Notes: generated by a model from the sequence alone, not told the origin. Positions 32,449 to 40,632 are shown, numbered from the stretch's first letter. The stretch is 40,997 nucleotides of DNA from Skermania sp. ID1734 (GCF_007489285.1 NZ_VLIY01000026.1:2323-43319); one strand, 5' to 3'. Numbers and translations: made by a program.

Positions 32449-32862
32449 CTAGGTGCGAGGAGTGCGGGTCTTGAATGCGTCGCCAATCGCCTTGTTAACA
32501 CCCGAAATCGCGCGGTACACCCCGGCCGCGGTCTCGTCGTGAATCTCGCGGGCCAACTTGCTGGCCGCCCGCGTGGCCGGAATCGAATCAAGCACGTCAA
32601 AGGGAATCGCAGCGATGGCCTCATGGCTGGCCCGGACGATTCCGGTGCCGAGTTCCACAGCAGTTGTCGTCGTCTCGACGGCCGCGGCGACGTCGCGGGC
32701 CGCCTTGGCCACCCGCTCGTTCTCGTCGAGCACGTGGTCGAGTCGCTCATTTGACGCCGCGATCAGCAACGACTCCGCGCGGCGACGACGAACGACCACT
32801 GCCGAGCGCGCGGTCGCGCCGATCAGCAGCAGCGTGAGCACCAGCTCAACCAGTAGCAACAT
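32449..32862 (-). CDS. Single-pass membrane protein with helical cytoplasmic domain
   Basis: This 137-residue protein has an N-terminal membrane helix (LLLVELVLTLLLIG) followed by a basic stop (RRRRAES) and a long helical region with DENERVAKAARDVAAAVE. It ends in Lys/Arg-rich residues (DAFKTRTPRT). No known domain is recognised. The start overlaps the end of the preceding gene by 17 bp in another frame, so the two are tightly coupled. The layout, one helix plus a coiled region, is shared with its neighbour and suggests that they form a complex. Confidence 0.65.
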   Translation of the reverse strand: MLLLVELVLTLLLIGATARSAVVVRRRRAESLLIAASNERLDHVLDENERVAKAARDVAAAVETTTTAVELGTGIVRASHEAIAAIPFDVLDSIPATRAASKLAREIHDETAAGVYRAISGVNKAIGDAFKTRTPRT

Positions 32863-33217
32863 GAATCTTCACCTCGGCATCGACGCCCTGCTCGAGCAAC
32901 TGCTCGCGCATGATCTGCGCCGCGCGCTCGTAAACCACCTTGCGCAAAAGGTTAGGCGCCACGGCGCCAGCCACCCCGGAAAACCGGCTCTGCGTGCGAG
33001 CCAGCTCCACCGGGTTAAGGATCTCGATCGTTATCAACCGTCCCCGAGTACCCGCAAAAAGCGGCTCGATGTCCATCGGTTTGGCCGCCCGCACCGCGCT
33101 GGCCGCCACTTCCTCGGCCAACTCGCTGTTGCGCTGCCCAATCCGCCGGGTCTGCCGCAGCAGGGCCAGCAACACCACCACATTCAGCACGAGCAGAACA
33201 ACGATCGCAACACTCAC
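32846..33217 (-). CDS. Single-pass membrane protein with small DUF-type C-terminal domain
   Basis: The 123-residue protein starts with GTG 33217, then a membrane helix (VAIVVLLVLNVVVLLALL), a short coiled segment (RQTRRIGQRNSELAEEVA) and a compact domain (GRLITIEILNPVELA, NLLRKVVYERAAQIMREQL, DAEVKIHVA). I do not recognise a named family. I chose the GTG because the helix begins there; the longer ATG at 33262 adds 15 unlikely residues. It overlaps the next gene by 17 bp. Products of the two genes may work as a pair at the membrane. Confidence 0.68.
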   Translation of the reverse strand: MSVAIVVLLVLNVVVLLALLRQTRRIGQRNSELAEEVAASAVRAAKPMDIEPLFAGTRGRLITIEILNPVELARTQSRFSGVAGAVAPNLLRKVVYERAAQIMREQLLEQGVDAEVKIHVATG

Positions 33218-33268
33218 CGGACCACGATAGGACGAAGACCCGTGGCAATACCTAATCCGCAAGTAGGC

Positions 33269-34951
33269 CTAATCCGCAAGTAGCTCCGCGGCGGTCGGGA
33301 TCTGATCATTCGCTGCCACCGTCATCCATTCCCGCAGCGTCATGGTGGCCAGCACATCGTCCTCGTTGTAGGTCAGGATCCGGCTGCGCTGATCGAGCTT
33401 GGGCTCACCGTCATAACCGACCGCCTCGCGATACCAGCCCATAGACGCCTCGCCGCTGGCCTCCGGATCCCGCCAGCTGAACCCGGCCACCGGCGCCACC
33501 CGTTTGAGGCCCTTGCCGTTGGGGCAGATGAACTGGTCGCTGACCGCTTGATAGATGTCGACCCAGTGCGGTCCGTCGATGAACTCGCGCACTTCCTCGA
33601 TCGACGGCACTCCCGCCATGCCTGCGAACCGCTGCGCCGACTCGAGCAGCCACTTGTCTTCGGCACTGCGTGAATAGCAATATGCCGCAAAGGTTTTGCC
33701 TGCGGCGAGGGCGTCTGCGCGGGTCCGCATCAACCAGGTCCAGAACTCGCCGAATGCACGGCCCTCATCGGTGGTGGGCAGCGGCTGCCATGTGAGGAAC
33801 GCGCGATACTGCCCGTCGAGCAGGGTGCCCCACAGGTACGCGCCGTGCTCTTGATAGCTCTCGAGATCCACGTCGACTTCCACGTCGGCGCGGGTGACGC
33901 TGACGTGCGGGACTCGGCGCACCAACGGCACGTCGCGCTGCCATGCCGTGGCGGTCACGACGACGTCGCGAAAGTCGCCATACTGCCAGCCCTCGGGAGC
34001 ATCGGCGCGCCAGGCAGCGAGTTCGTCGATCGTCGTTATCCCCGCTGCTCGCAACACGTCTGCGCGCGATCCCGACGCGACCAAGCTCACGTCGCGCGCC
34101 ACGGCCAGCTCCGCCCGGCAGCGCGTCGCCCACGGACACACCCGGCATTCGGAGATAAGCGACGGCGCCGTGTCGAGGTCACCGCGCGCGATTGCCTGCA
34201 GGTCGTCGAACCGACCGTCGTACTCGTCGAGGACCTGCGCCACATCGTGAACGAGCATGCAGTCGAAGCCGTAGCCGATGACGCCGCCCTGCAGCGACGG
34301 ACTGGCCAGCCCGTGCGCCTGCAGCATGCGATAGATGTGCGCGAGGCGCAGCTGATCACGCAGCTGCGGACGAATCTTGCGGCCGGGATCGGGTTGTGGA
34401 TCCCACCTAGTCACGTCCGAGGTCACCGCGGCTGTGACATCGTCGCTCATCCGCGGATCGGTGACCTTGTGGTTCACCACGATCACCGGGCGATAACCAC
34501 CCGCTGCATCGCGCAGCAGGATCTCGGCACCGCCGCGGCGGCCCGAGTTCTCTTCGATGGGCAACAAACCGCCCCAGATCTTTTGCGCGCCGTTTCGGCA
34601 GGCCAGCATGGTCGCGGCAACCCGCTCGGCGGAATCGCCGTCGGCATCGATCTGTACCCAGTCGGGATCGGCGGCCGTGAGCGCGAGCCGTACTTGCTCC
34701 CGGAAGGAGGCCGCCGCTTCCCGGCGCTGCCGGACACCGGGATTGGTCTCGGCGTCGGGAATCGGGTCGATGCAATCCAGGTGAAAGCGATGCCGACAGC
34801 CGGTCAATGTGCGGGCATCGATGAATACCCGGCCCGACCCAGCGCGCGCCTCCACCGGCCCGACACCTGTCGGGCCTGACGGGACGGCAGCACTGGAAGT
34901 CACGATAGGAAGAGTATGGCCGCGGCCACCGACAGATTCGGCTATCGGCAT
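33269..34951 (-). CDS. TM0106-family RecB-like putative nuclease
   Basis: The 560-residue protein matches the TM0106 family of RecB-like (PD-(D/E)xK-type) nucleases. N-terminal VFIDARTLTGCRHRFHLD, the EILLRDAAGGYRPVIVVNHK segment and the cysteine cluster ECRVCPWATRC (about residues 270-280) resemble the Fe-S-bearing core of Cas4/AddB-type enzymes. The C-terminal half, with AYCYSRSAEDKWLLES and LTYNEDDVLATMTLREWM, resembles a RNase H-like exonuclease fold. Such proteins are presumed DNA-repair or processing enzymes. The start is uncertain: ATG 34951 is used here, and GTG 34903 would remove a poorly conserved N-terminal stretch. The only nearby gene on the same strand lies downstream; no CRISPR or helicase genes are close. 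Confidence 0.82.
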   Translation of the reverse strand: MPIAESVGGRGHTLPIVTSSAAVPSGPTGVGPVEARAGSGRVFIDARTLTGCRHRFHLDCIDPIPDAETNPGVRQRREAAASFREQVRLALTAADPDWVQIDADGDSAERVAATMLACRNGAQKIWGGLLPIEENSGRRGGAEILLRDAAGGYRPVIVVNHKVTDPRMSDDVTAAVTSDVTRWDPQPDPGRKIRPQLRDQLRLAHIYRMLQAHGLASPSLQGGVIGYGFDCMLVHDVAQVLDEYDGRFDDLQAIARGDLDTAPSLISECRVCPWATRCRAELAVARDVSLVASGSRADVLRAAGITTIDELAAWRADAPEGWQYGDFRDVVVTATAWQRDVPLVRRVPHVSVTRADVEVDVDLESYQEHGAYLWGTLLDGQYRAFLTWQPLPTTDEGRAFGEFWTWLMRTRADALAAGKTFAAYCYSRSAEDKWLLESAQRFAGMAGVPSIEEVREFIDGPHWVDIYQAVSDQFICPNGKGLKRVAPVAGFSWRDPEASGEASMGWYREAVGYDGEPKLDQRSRILTYNEDDVLATMTLREWMTVAANDQIPTAAELLAD

Positions 34952-34983
34952 ACCCGGACCGGTTCAACCGACTTACACACACC

Positions 34984-34998
34984 GTCGGTCCAACCGAC
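34984..34998. promoter_or_regulatory. Palindrome upstream of the DUF6474/copper operon
   Basis: GTCGGTCCAACCGAC is a perfect 6-3-6 inverted repeat. A near copy of its right half (GGTTCAACCGAC) lies 25 bp upstream at 34962-34973. It is between divergent genes, 54 bp before the DUF6474 start, and TAGGGT follows directly as a possible -10 box. An operator is likely but the regulator is unknown. Confidence 0.45.
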
Positions 34999-35052
34999 TA
35001 GGGTGATGCGCGATCGTCACTGCATTCGAGAGGCATCCGAGAGGCGCTATCG

Positions 35053-35700
35053 ATGGGGTTGTTCAGGAAGCGGAAGCGCAAGGGCCGGGCCGCGCGAAAG
35101 GCAGAGCGAAAGGCGCGCGAGCACAAGGCCAAGCTCGAGGTGAAGCAGTCGGCCAAGGCCGACCGCAAGCGGTTGCGGCAGGAAACCAAAGCCGCCCGCA
35201 AGGTCGCCAGGGCGCAGGTAGCCACGCTGAAGGCGCAACAGAAGGCCGCGGAGAAGGCGGCCGCCAAGGCCGATCGCGAGGTGTTCAGTCCAGGGCAGAT
35301 GAAGAAGTACCTCGGCGTCGCACGCGTTCTGTCGCCCGTGCTGATGCCGCTGGCCTACCGCGGTGCGACGCTCGTGCGTGGCCAACTGGACCAGCGACGC
35401 GCCAATCGGTTGGGCGTCGGCGTCGCCGAACTGGGCGAGTTCACCGGCCACGGCGCCCGCTTGAGCTCGCGGCTCGCCCACGCCGAGACATCCACGGCCG
35501 AACTGTTGCAGCGTCACCCGAAGGATTCCGACGCGCAGGCCTTTGCCGCCGCCACCCGCGACCGCCTGGCCGACCTCAGCACCGCGATCCGTACCGCCGA
35601 ACTTATGCCGGCCGCACGACGACGCGCCGCGCATCAAGCGATTTCCAACGAGCTGGACGGAATCGAGGCGGATCTGCTCGCGCGCCTAGGCGTACGCTGA
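35053..35700 (+). CDS. DUF6474 family protein with basic coiled-coil N-terminus
   Basis: The 215-residue protein has a very basic, Lys/Arg/Ala-rich N-terminal coiled coil (residues 1-75, MGLFRKRKRKGRAARKAERK at the start). The conserved DUF6474 part follows (FSPGQMKKYLGVARVLSPVLMP in part, then RRANRLGVGVAELGEFTGHG). It ends with a helical region. Members occur in mycobacteria and close relatives and have no known function; the basic start could bind nucleic acid or the inner membrane surface. ATG 35053 has GAGAGG upstream. The stop is 6 bp before the next gene, which joins it to the copper-related genes that follow. Confidence 0.8.
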   Translation: MGLFRKRKRKGRAARKAERKAREHKAKLEVKQSAKADRKRLRQETKAARKVARAQVATLKAQQKAAEKAAAKADREVFSPGQMKKYLGVARVLSPVLMPLAYRGATLVRGQLDQRRANRLGVGVAELGEFTGHGARLSSRLAHAETSTAELLQRHPKDSDAQAFAAATRDRLADLSTAIRTAELMPAARRRAAHQAISNELDGIEADLLARLGVR

Positions 35701-35706
35701 CCGATC

Positions 35707-36270
35707 GTGACCCCAGCAACGCGCCCGGTTAACGGACGCGGTCTGGTGGGCGCTGCGGTCGGCGCTTCGATCGGAGCGCTCACGATAGCGGCCCATGGCA
35801 TGGGCGGCGGTGCGATACCGGACTCGACGGCATTGACCGTCCTCTTTGCGATCTGTGCCGTCGCGGGCTGCCTGGTGTCCGGCAAAGCGCACCTCACGCT
35901 GCCTCGGCTGCTGGCGGTGCTGGGCGGCGGCCAAGTCCTCGCTCACTACGCCATCGGCCAGCTGACGGCGGCACACATGCCGATGCAAATGCACGTGGAC
36001 GCGGTGGCCAGCCAGCCTGCGATGGCCTGTGCGCACACGGTGGCGACCTTTGGCTGTGCTGGGTTGATCCTGTTCGCGCATCGCTGTCTCACCGTGCTCG
36101 GGACCGCGGTCGCCGCCGTGCTGCGCATGAACCGCGCATGGCCGCGACGCACGCAACACGTCACCGTCGATTCCACGCCAGTTGTTAGCGCGGGAACGCA
36201 CGCACTCGGACCGATTTCTCGACGCGGCCCACCGTGGCGGCAGCCGTACGCGACCGTCAGCTGCGGTTGA
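35707..36270 (+). CDS. Membrane protein with Met/His-rich motif, copper-operon member
   Basis: The 187-residue protein has four hydrophobic segments (about 12-32, 42-58, 66-86 and 108-140). Between the third and fourth lies AAHMPMQMHVD, where His90, Met91, Met93, Met95 and His96 make a dense cluster of soft-metal ligands; further His and Cys residues are at 80, 108-110 and 125-127. The DUF6474 gene precedes it by 6 bp and the YcnI, CopC and CopD genes follow, so I infer that it handles copper at the membrane. I do not recognise a named family. The start is GTG 35707. The C-terminal 45 residues are Arg/Pro-rich and probably cytoplasmic. Confidence 0.72.
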   Translation: MTPATRPVNGRGLVGAAVGASIGALTIAAHGMGGGAIPDSTALTVLFAICAVAGCLVSGKAHLTLPRLLAVLGGGQVLAHYAIGQLTAAHMPMQMHVDAVASQPAMACAHTVATFGCAGLILFAHRCLTVLGTAVAAVLRMNRAWPRRTQHVTVDSTPVVSAGTHALGPISRRGPPWRQPYATVSCG

Positions 36271-36317
36271 CCCATTGCGGTCATCCGCAATTTCCTCGTC
36301 GAGAAAGAACCCGACAA

Positions 36318-36983
36318 ATGAAGACCTTCCTTTCGCGTGCCGCCGTCGTGGCGGGCGCTAGTACCGCAGCGCTGCTGATTGCCCCGACGATTGCGGCCGC
36401 GCACGTCACGGTGGACGCGCCCGGCGCCACTCAGGGCGGTTACACGGTGCTCACCTTCAAGGTGCCCACCGAATCGGAGACCGCCAGCACCACCAAATTG
36501 TCCGTCGAACTCCCCGATCTCTCGTCCGCTCGCACCGAACCGCTCGCCGGCTGGACCTCGGTGGTGACGCGCAACGACAAGAAGCAGGCGACGTCTGTCA
36601 CCTGGACCGCCAACCCGGGCAATGGCGTCCCGCCAGAACAGTTCCAGCGGTTCGTTGTCTCCGTTGGCCCGCTGCCGAAGACCGACGATCTTTCCTTCAA
36701 GGCATCGCAGACATACAGCGACGGAACCGTGGTGAATTGGGATCAGCCGGAGAACGGCGACGGCAGCGAACCGGACCACCCCGCTCCGTCGATCAGCCTC
36801 GCGGCCGCCGGTAGTGGTCATCAGCATGCCGACGCACACTCGACCGGCGACACCGAGGCACCTACCGCACAGCCCGCCGATGAAGACACGACCGCACGCT
36901 GGCTCGGCGGAATCGCACTGGTCATTGCGGCCCTCGGGGCAGCACTTGGCATCGGTGCCCTGATTCGGCGCAGGCAATCGTGA
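36318..36983 (+). CDS. YcnI-like DUF1775 copper-binding protein
   Basis: The 221-residue protein has a signal peptide (MKTFLSRAAVVAGAST, ending IAAA), a DUF1775 domain and a C-terminal membrane helix (about 196-214). Cleavage after AAA would place His29 (HVTVDAPGA) at the mature N-terminus; in YcnI-type proteins this His, with a conserved Trp, binds copper. YTVLTFKVPTESET and GWTSVVTRND fit the family. A His-rich stretch (GSGHQHADAH) precedes the helix and could add metal-binding capacity. The ATG at 36318 opens the signal peptide. Its stop overlaps the CopC start (GTGA), so the two are translated together. A role as periplasmic or surface copper chaperone is inferred. Confidence 0.88.
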   Translation: MKTFLSRAAVVAGASTAALLIAPTIAAAHVTVDAPGATQGGYTVLTFKVPTESETASTTKLSVELPDLSSARTEPLAGWTSVVTRNDKKQATSVTWTANPGNGVPPEQFQRFVVSVGPLPKTDDLSFKASQTYSDGTVVNWDQPENGDGSEPDHPAPSISLAAAGSGHQHADAHSTGDTEAPTAQPADEDTTARWLGGIALVIAALGAALGIGALIRRRQS

Positions 36984-37495
36984 CGTCACGACTGATGGCG
37001 CTCGTCGGGATCTTGGCGGGGCTGGTCCTGCTCACCGCAGGACCCGCCAGCGCACATTCCATCCCGGTGAGCTCCATTCCGGCCGACGGCTCGAGTATCA
37101 CCGTCGGTCCACCGCAGGTGAGCATCACCTTCAACGAACCGCTGCAGACCAGCTTCGCCGCCCTGACGTTGACGGGTCCTGACGGCAATCTTTGGAGCCA
37201 CGGAGCGGTCAGAGTCGACGGCCCGACGGTCAGCGTGGACGCCGGCGACCTCGGGCCGGTGGGCAAGTACACCATGGCCTACCGCGTTACCTCCGCAGAT
37301 GGTCATCCCGTCAGCGGCACCCGCACGTTCACGTTGACCAAGGCTGGCCACGGCACGCCCGGCCAGAAGGCAGACGCCGGGGCGTCGAGCAGCGGCGGCG
37401 GTATTCCGTTGTGGCCGTTCATCGTCGCTGCCGTGATCATTTTCGCTGGGGGGCTGGCCTTCGCGCTGCGCGGTCCTCGCAAACGGCAGAACTGA
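36980..37495 (+). CDS. CopC-domain copper resistance protein
   Basis: The 171-residue protein has a signal peptide ending in GPASA, followed by HSIPVSSIPADGS, which puts His26 at or near the mature N-terminus as in CopC Cu(II) sites. The CopC beta-barrel follows, with ITFNEPLQTSF, YTMAYRVTSADGHPVSG and a second ligand His in DGHPVSG. A membrane helix (PLWPFIVAAVIIFAGGLAFA) anchors it. CopC binds Cu(II) outside the membrane and works with CopD, whose gene starts 6 bp later. The start GTG 36980 overlaps the YcnI stop. All expected ligands of a Cu(II)-only CopC seem to be present, but the fold should be checked. Confidence 0.9.
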   Translation: MTSRLMALVGILAGLVLLTAGPASAHSIPVSSIPADGSSITVGPPQVSITFNEPLQTSFAALTLTGPDGNLWSHGAVRVDGPTVSVDAGDLGPVGKYTMAYRVTSADGHPVSGTRTFTLTKAGHGTPGQKADAGASSSGGGIPLWPFIVAAVIIFAGGLAFALRGPRKRQN

Positions 37496-37501
37496 GCGGA
37501 C

Positions 37502-38452
37502 ATGGGCACGGCGACCGGCAGCGGCTCGGTAGTTCGATACGCGCTGTTGGTCGCCGTGCCCGCTGCCGTCGCCGGTGCTGCGGTGGCGTGGCTTCTCGGC
37601 CGCACCGCTGTGCCGGCTGGCTCCGTACGCGCTCTCGCTGATTGCTTGGGTGCATTGACCCTGGGTATCGCCGCTGTGTCACGCCTGCAGCGGGGACTGA
37701 ACCGCCCCGCTGTACCGGCGGCGCGAATGTGGCGGGCCATCGCCGTGGTCGCGCTTGCCTGGACCGCCGCGGAAGCCTACGTGTTCCTACTCGAGGCCGC
37801 GGATACCAGCAACGTCGCGGTTTCCGCGCTGGACAGCAGGGATCTGACCGAGTTCGTCTCACACGTCAGCGCTGGTCGGGTCGGCGTTGTGACGGTCGTC
37901 TGCACACTGGCCGTGGCTGTTCTCGCCGTGCTGGCCTACCGCGCGGTCATGGCGCCAACCCTCGATCTGCCGCTGGCGCTTTCGGCCTTCGCGCTGGTGC
38001 TCCGGCCGATCACCGGGCACATGTCGCAGCAACCGCTCGGCGCCTTACTCGCCGCGGCGCACACATTGGCCGCGGGACTCTGGTTCGGCACGCTGGCGGC
38101 GATGGCGCTGCAGTTGCGCTCGCGAAGCGACTGGGCACAGCTCCTGCCGCGCTACTCGCTTTGGGCAATCCGGTGCGTCTTGGTGGTCGGCGTCACCGGT
38201 CTGGTCAACGCCTGGGTGCGACTGCGCAGCGTCGACGCCTTCCTTGACACCGGATACGGCCGGGTCGCGTCGGCAAAGGTGATCGGCCTTGCCGTTCTGC
38301 TGTTGCTCGGCGGGTGGTGGCGGCGCAACTGGGTTCCGCGCGCGGCAGAGCACCGGCTCAGCGAATCGGATTCGCTCGCGCGCGCGGTCATAGAGGTAGT
38401 CGCCATGGCGATTGTCTTTGGGCTCGCCGCAGCACTGGCGATCACCGCTTGA
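37502..38452 (+). CDS. CopD family copper import/resistance membrane protein
   Basis: The 316-residue protein has about eight membrane helices. The core includes LRPITGHMSQ, ALLAAAHTLAAGLWFGTLAAM and WAIRCVLVVGVTGLVNAWVRL, which match the CopD/PcoD domain with its membrane-embedded histidines. CopD takes copper from CopC and moves it into the cytoplasm or on to a partner. The gene follows CopC at 6 bp. In some Actinobacteria CopC and CopD are fused; here they are separate genes. It is the last gene of the copper operon, with 84 bp to the next gene. Confidence 0.87.
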   Translation: MGTATGSGSVVRYALLVAVPAAVAGAAVAWLLGRTAVPAGSVRALADCLGALTLGIAAVSRLQRGLNRPAVPAARMWRAIAVVALAWTAAEAYVFLLEAADTSNVAVSALDSRDLTEFVSHVSAGRVGVVTVVCTLAVAVLAVLAYRAVMAPTLDLPLALSAFALVLRPITGHMSQQPLGALLAAAHTLAAGLWFGTLAAMALQLRSRSDWAQLLPRYSLWAIRCVLVVGVTGLVNAWVRLRSVDAFLDTGYGRVASAKVIGLAVLLLLGGWWRRNWVPRAAEHRLSESDSLARAVIEVVAMAIVFGLAAALAITA

Positions 38453-38478
38453 GCGACACGCTTTGTGCGAGACAGTCT

Positions 38479-38490
38479 GTTACCGGTAAC
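38479..38490. promoter_or_regulatory. 12-bp palindrome upstream of the SRPBCC gene
   Basis: GTTACCGGTAAC is a perfect palindrome, 46 bp before the SRPBCC start codon. Its half-site GTTAC / GTAAC occurs again in the inverted repeat before gabD2 at 40616-40632, which may mean a common regulator. Confidence 0.4.
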
Positions 38491-38536
38491 GTCCGCGCGG
38501 AAAACTCCTTGACCGAGCTAGCAAAGGACTGGGCCG

Positions 38537-39001
38537 ATGGTTGAAATCCACGTTGTCGAGGTGACCGACGCGCCGGTCGAGATAGCTTTCGACTACGTCG
38601 CCAACTACGAGAACTTTCCGAAGTTCATGTATGGCATGTCCGCGCTGAAGCCGACCACCCCGGACAACACCCGCGGACTTGGTGCGACCTTCGAGGGCGG
38701 CATGCAACTCGGCCCGGTGCACCTCAAGTCGACGGTGGAGACCATCGAGTACGAGGAGAACAAGGTCCTCGCCGTCGACTCCATCAAAGGCTTCGACGTG
38801 GACATGAAGTTCAAGTTCACGCCCGTCGATGAGCATCACGCCGAGGTCGACGCATACGTCACCTATCGCCTGCCCGGGGGCATCGCGGGTAAAGCGCTCG
38901 GCAAGACGATCGAGCCGTTCGTCAAGATCGCTGTCAAGTACAGCACCCATGAATTGAAGAAGCAGATCGCCGAGCAGTACGAGCAGCGCAAGGCCGGGTA
39001 A
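38537..39001 (+). CDS. SRPBCC-family protein (cyclase/dehydrase-like)
   Basis: The 154-residue protein shows the START/SRPBCC helix-grip fold pattern: an N-terminal strand (VEIHVVEVTDAPVEIAFDYV), then NYENFPKFMYGM, a series of beta strands (ATFEGGMQLGPVHL, VLAVDSIKGFDVDMKFKFT in part) and a long C-terminal helix (KTIEPFVKIAVKYSTHELKKQ in part). Members bind hydrophobic ligands or act in polyketide metabolism. No catalytic residues can be named. AAAGGAC precedes ATG 38537. It converges on gabD2 across a hairpin. Confidence 0.83.
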   Translation: MVEIHVVEVTDAPVEIAFDYVANYENFPKFMYGMSALKPTTPDNTRGLGATFEGGMQLGPVHLKSTVETIEYEENKVLAVDSIKGFDVDMKFKFTPVDEHHAEVDAYVTYRLPGGIAGKALGKTIEPFVKIAVKYSTHELKKQIAEQYEQRKAG

Positions 39002-39025
39002 GCGAGCACCGGTACCGCTGCTCGC
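39002..39025. terminator. Hairpin between convergent SRPBCC and gabD2 genes
   Basis: GCGAGCA and TGCTCGC pair around a 10 nt loop that contains the self-complementary CGGTACCG. It begins one base after the SRPBCC stop and ends 15 bp before the gabD2 stop. A two-way terminator is likely from its place, though it has no T run. Confidence 0.5.
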
Positions 39026-39040
39026 TCCCTCAGCTCTCGC

Positions 39041-40594
39041 CTACCGCCCCGGCAGCTGCTGCACCGTCTCCACGAGCGGCGTCAACAGCTTCTGCCACAG
39101 CACCGGCGACAGTCCGAACGGCGGGTCCAGATTCAGCACTCGTGCCGTGGAAACCGTTTGTGGTTCGGTGTATTTCAGAATTCCCTCCGCACCGTGCCGA
39201 CGGCCGACGCCCGAGGACTTCATGCCACCCATCGGCGCGGCGGTGCTGCCGAACGTCAGCGCATAACCCTCATCAACGTTCACCGTTCCGGCATGCAACC
39301 GCGCGGCGATGGCCTCGCCCTCGCTCTTGCTGCCCGCCCACACGCTGGCGTTCAATCCGTACTCGGTGTCGTTGGCGCGCTCGATGGCTTCCTCGATGCT
39401 GTCCACCGGATAAATCGCCACCACGGGACCGAAGGTCTCGTTGCGTCCGCATTCCATGTCGTCGGTGACGTCGGTGAGCACAGTCGGCTCGAAAAATGTC
39501 GGACCGATGTCCGGACGGGCATGGCCACCGGCAATTACCTTGGCGCCCTTGACAACTGCATCATCGACATGCCGAGACACCGACTTGACCTGGTCCTCGG
39601 AGATGAGGCTGCCCATGTCGGCGTCGAAGTCATAGCTGGTGCCCAACTTCATGGCCTTGACGTTCTCGGCAAACTTGGCGGCAAAGGCATCGGCCACCGA
39701 CCGGTCGACGTAGATCCGTTCGATCGAAATACACAGTTGGCCAGCGTTGGAGAAGCACGCCCGTGTGGCAGCCTTAGCCACCACGTCCAGGTTGGCGCCC
39801 TTGGTCACGATCATCGGGTTCTTGCCGCCGAGTTCGGCGGAAAAGCCGATCAGCCGTCGGCCGCAGTGCTCGGCCAGGCCGCGACCGGTCGCGGTGGAGC
39901 CGGTGAACATGAGGTAGTCGCAGTTCTCAACGATGGCCGTGCCCACCACCGAACCCTGGCCCGGGACCACGGCGAACACCTCGCGCGGCAGACCGGCCTG
40001 GTAGAGCAGTTCAGCGTTGGCAAGCGTGCAATACGGGGTCTGGCTGTCCGGCTTCACCACCACTGCGTTGCCGGCGAGCAATGCGGGAATGGAGTCCGAA
40101 ATCGACAGCGCCATCGGGTAATTCCATGGCGAGATGACGCCCACCACACCCTTGGGCTGGTAGTTCACCACGGTCTTCACGACGCCCGGGAGCAGCGGCT
40201 GCACCTGTTTCTGCTTCAGCAGCGACTGTGCCTCGCGCGCGTAGTACCGCGCGTTCAGCACCATGTCGACAATCTCTTCTTGTGCCGCCGATCGCGCCTT
40301 GCCGGTCTCGGCCTGCGCGACATCCATCAGAAAGTCGCGGTTGCGGAGCACCAGATCGCGGAACCGCTCGAAGATCGCGGCCCGTTCCTTGACCGGGCGC
40401 TTCGCCCAAGAAACCTGAGCCGCACGCGCTTTCGCGAAGGCTTTCTCGACATCCTCGGCGGTGCCGATGGGAATGGTGGTGAGCTCGTTGCCCGTGAACA
40501 CCTCGTCGACGCGACGAGACTGACGGGCGTCAACGTCCTCGATCGCGACTAGCTTGCGGAGCCGATCGAACTCGGCCTTGGTCGGCGCAGGCAT
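39041..40594 (-). CDS. gabD2: Succinate-semialdehyde dehydrogenase GabD2
   Basis: The 517-residue protein matches mycobacterial GabD2 (M. tuberculosis Rv1731) over its whole length, from MPAPTKAEFDRLRKL and DEVFTGNELTTIPIGTA to the C-terminus. ALDH residues are in place: Asn158 (SPWNYP), Lys181 (VVKPDS), Glu254 (AELGGKN) and Cys288 (AGQLCIS). The enzyme oxidises succinate semialdehyde to succinate with NAD(P), which lets 2-oxoglutarate or GABA carbon enter the TCA cycle. The start ATG 40594 gives the standard N-terminus. The paralogous ALDH at 12949-14550 shares the same catalytic core. The promoter region holds a 17 bp inverted repeat, and an IS1182-type element begins within about 110 bp upstream. 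Confidence 0.93.
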   Translation of the reverse strand: MPAPTKAEFDRLRKLVAIEDVDARQSRRVDEVFTGNELTTIPIGTAEDVEKAFAKARAAQVSWAKRPVKERAAIFERFRDLVLRNRDFLMDVAQAETGKARSAAQEEIVDMVLNARYYAREAQSLLKQKQVQPLLPGVVKTVVNYQPKGVVGVISPWNYPMALSISDSIPALLAGNAVVVKPDSQTPYCTLANAELLYQAGLPREVFAVVPGQGSVVGTAIVENCDYLMFTGSTATGRGLAEHCGRRLIGFSAELGGKNPMIVTKGANLDVVAKAATRACFSNAGQLCISIERIYVDRSVADAFAAKFAENVKAMKLGTSYDFDADMGSLISEDQVKSVSRHVDDAVVKGAKVIAGGHARPDIGPTFFEPTVLTDVTDDMECGRNETFGPVVAIYPVDSIEEAIERANDTEYGLNASVWAGSKSEGEAIAARLHAGTVNVDEGYALTFGSTAAPMGGMKSSGVGRRHGAEGILKYTEPQTVSTARVLNLDPPFGLSPVLWQKLLTPLVETVQQLPGR

Positions 40595-40615
40595 CGTTGC
40601 TCTCCCTCAATGTTG

Positions 40616-40632
40616 CGTAACTCACGGTTACG
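40616..40632. promoter_or_regulatory. Inverted repeat upstream of gabD2
   Basis: CGTAACTCACGGTTACG has perfect 6 bp arms and a 5 bp spacer. It lies 22 bp before the gabD2 start codon, where a repressor would interfere with transcription or initiation. The GTAAC / GTTAC half-sites recall the palindrome at 38479-38490. Confidence 0.45.

Noticed and set aside
39158-40552. Open frame of 464 codons on the plus strand
   Set aside because: It is antisense to gabD2, which is unmistakable; the frame shows no domain.
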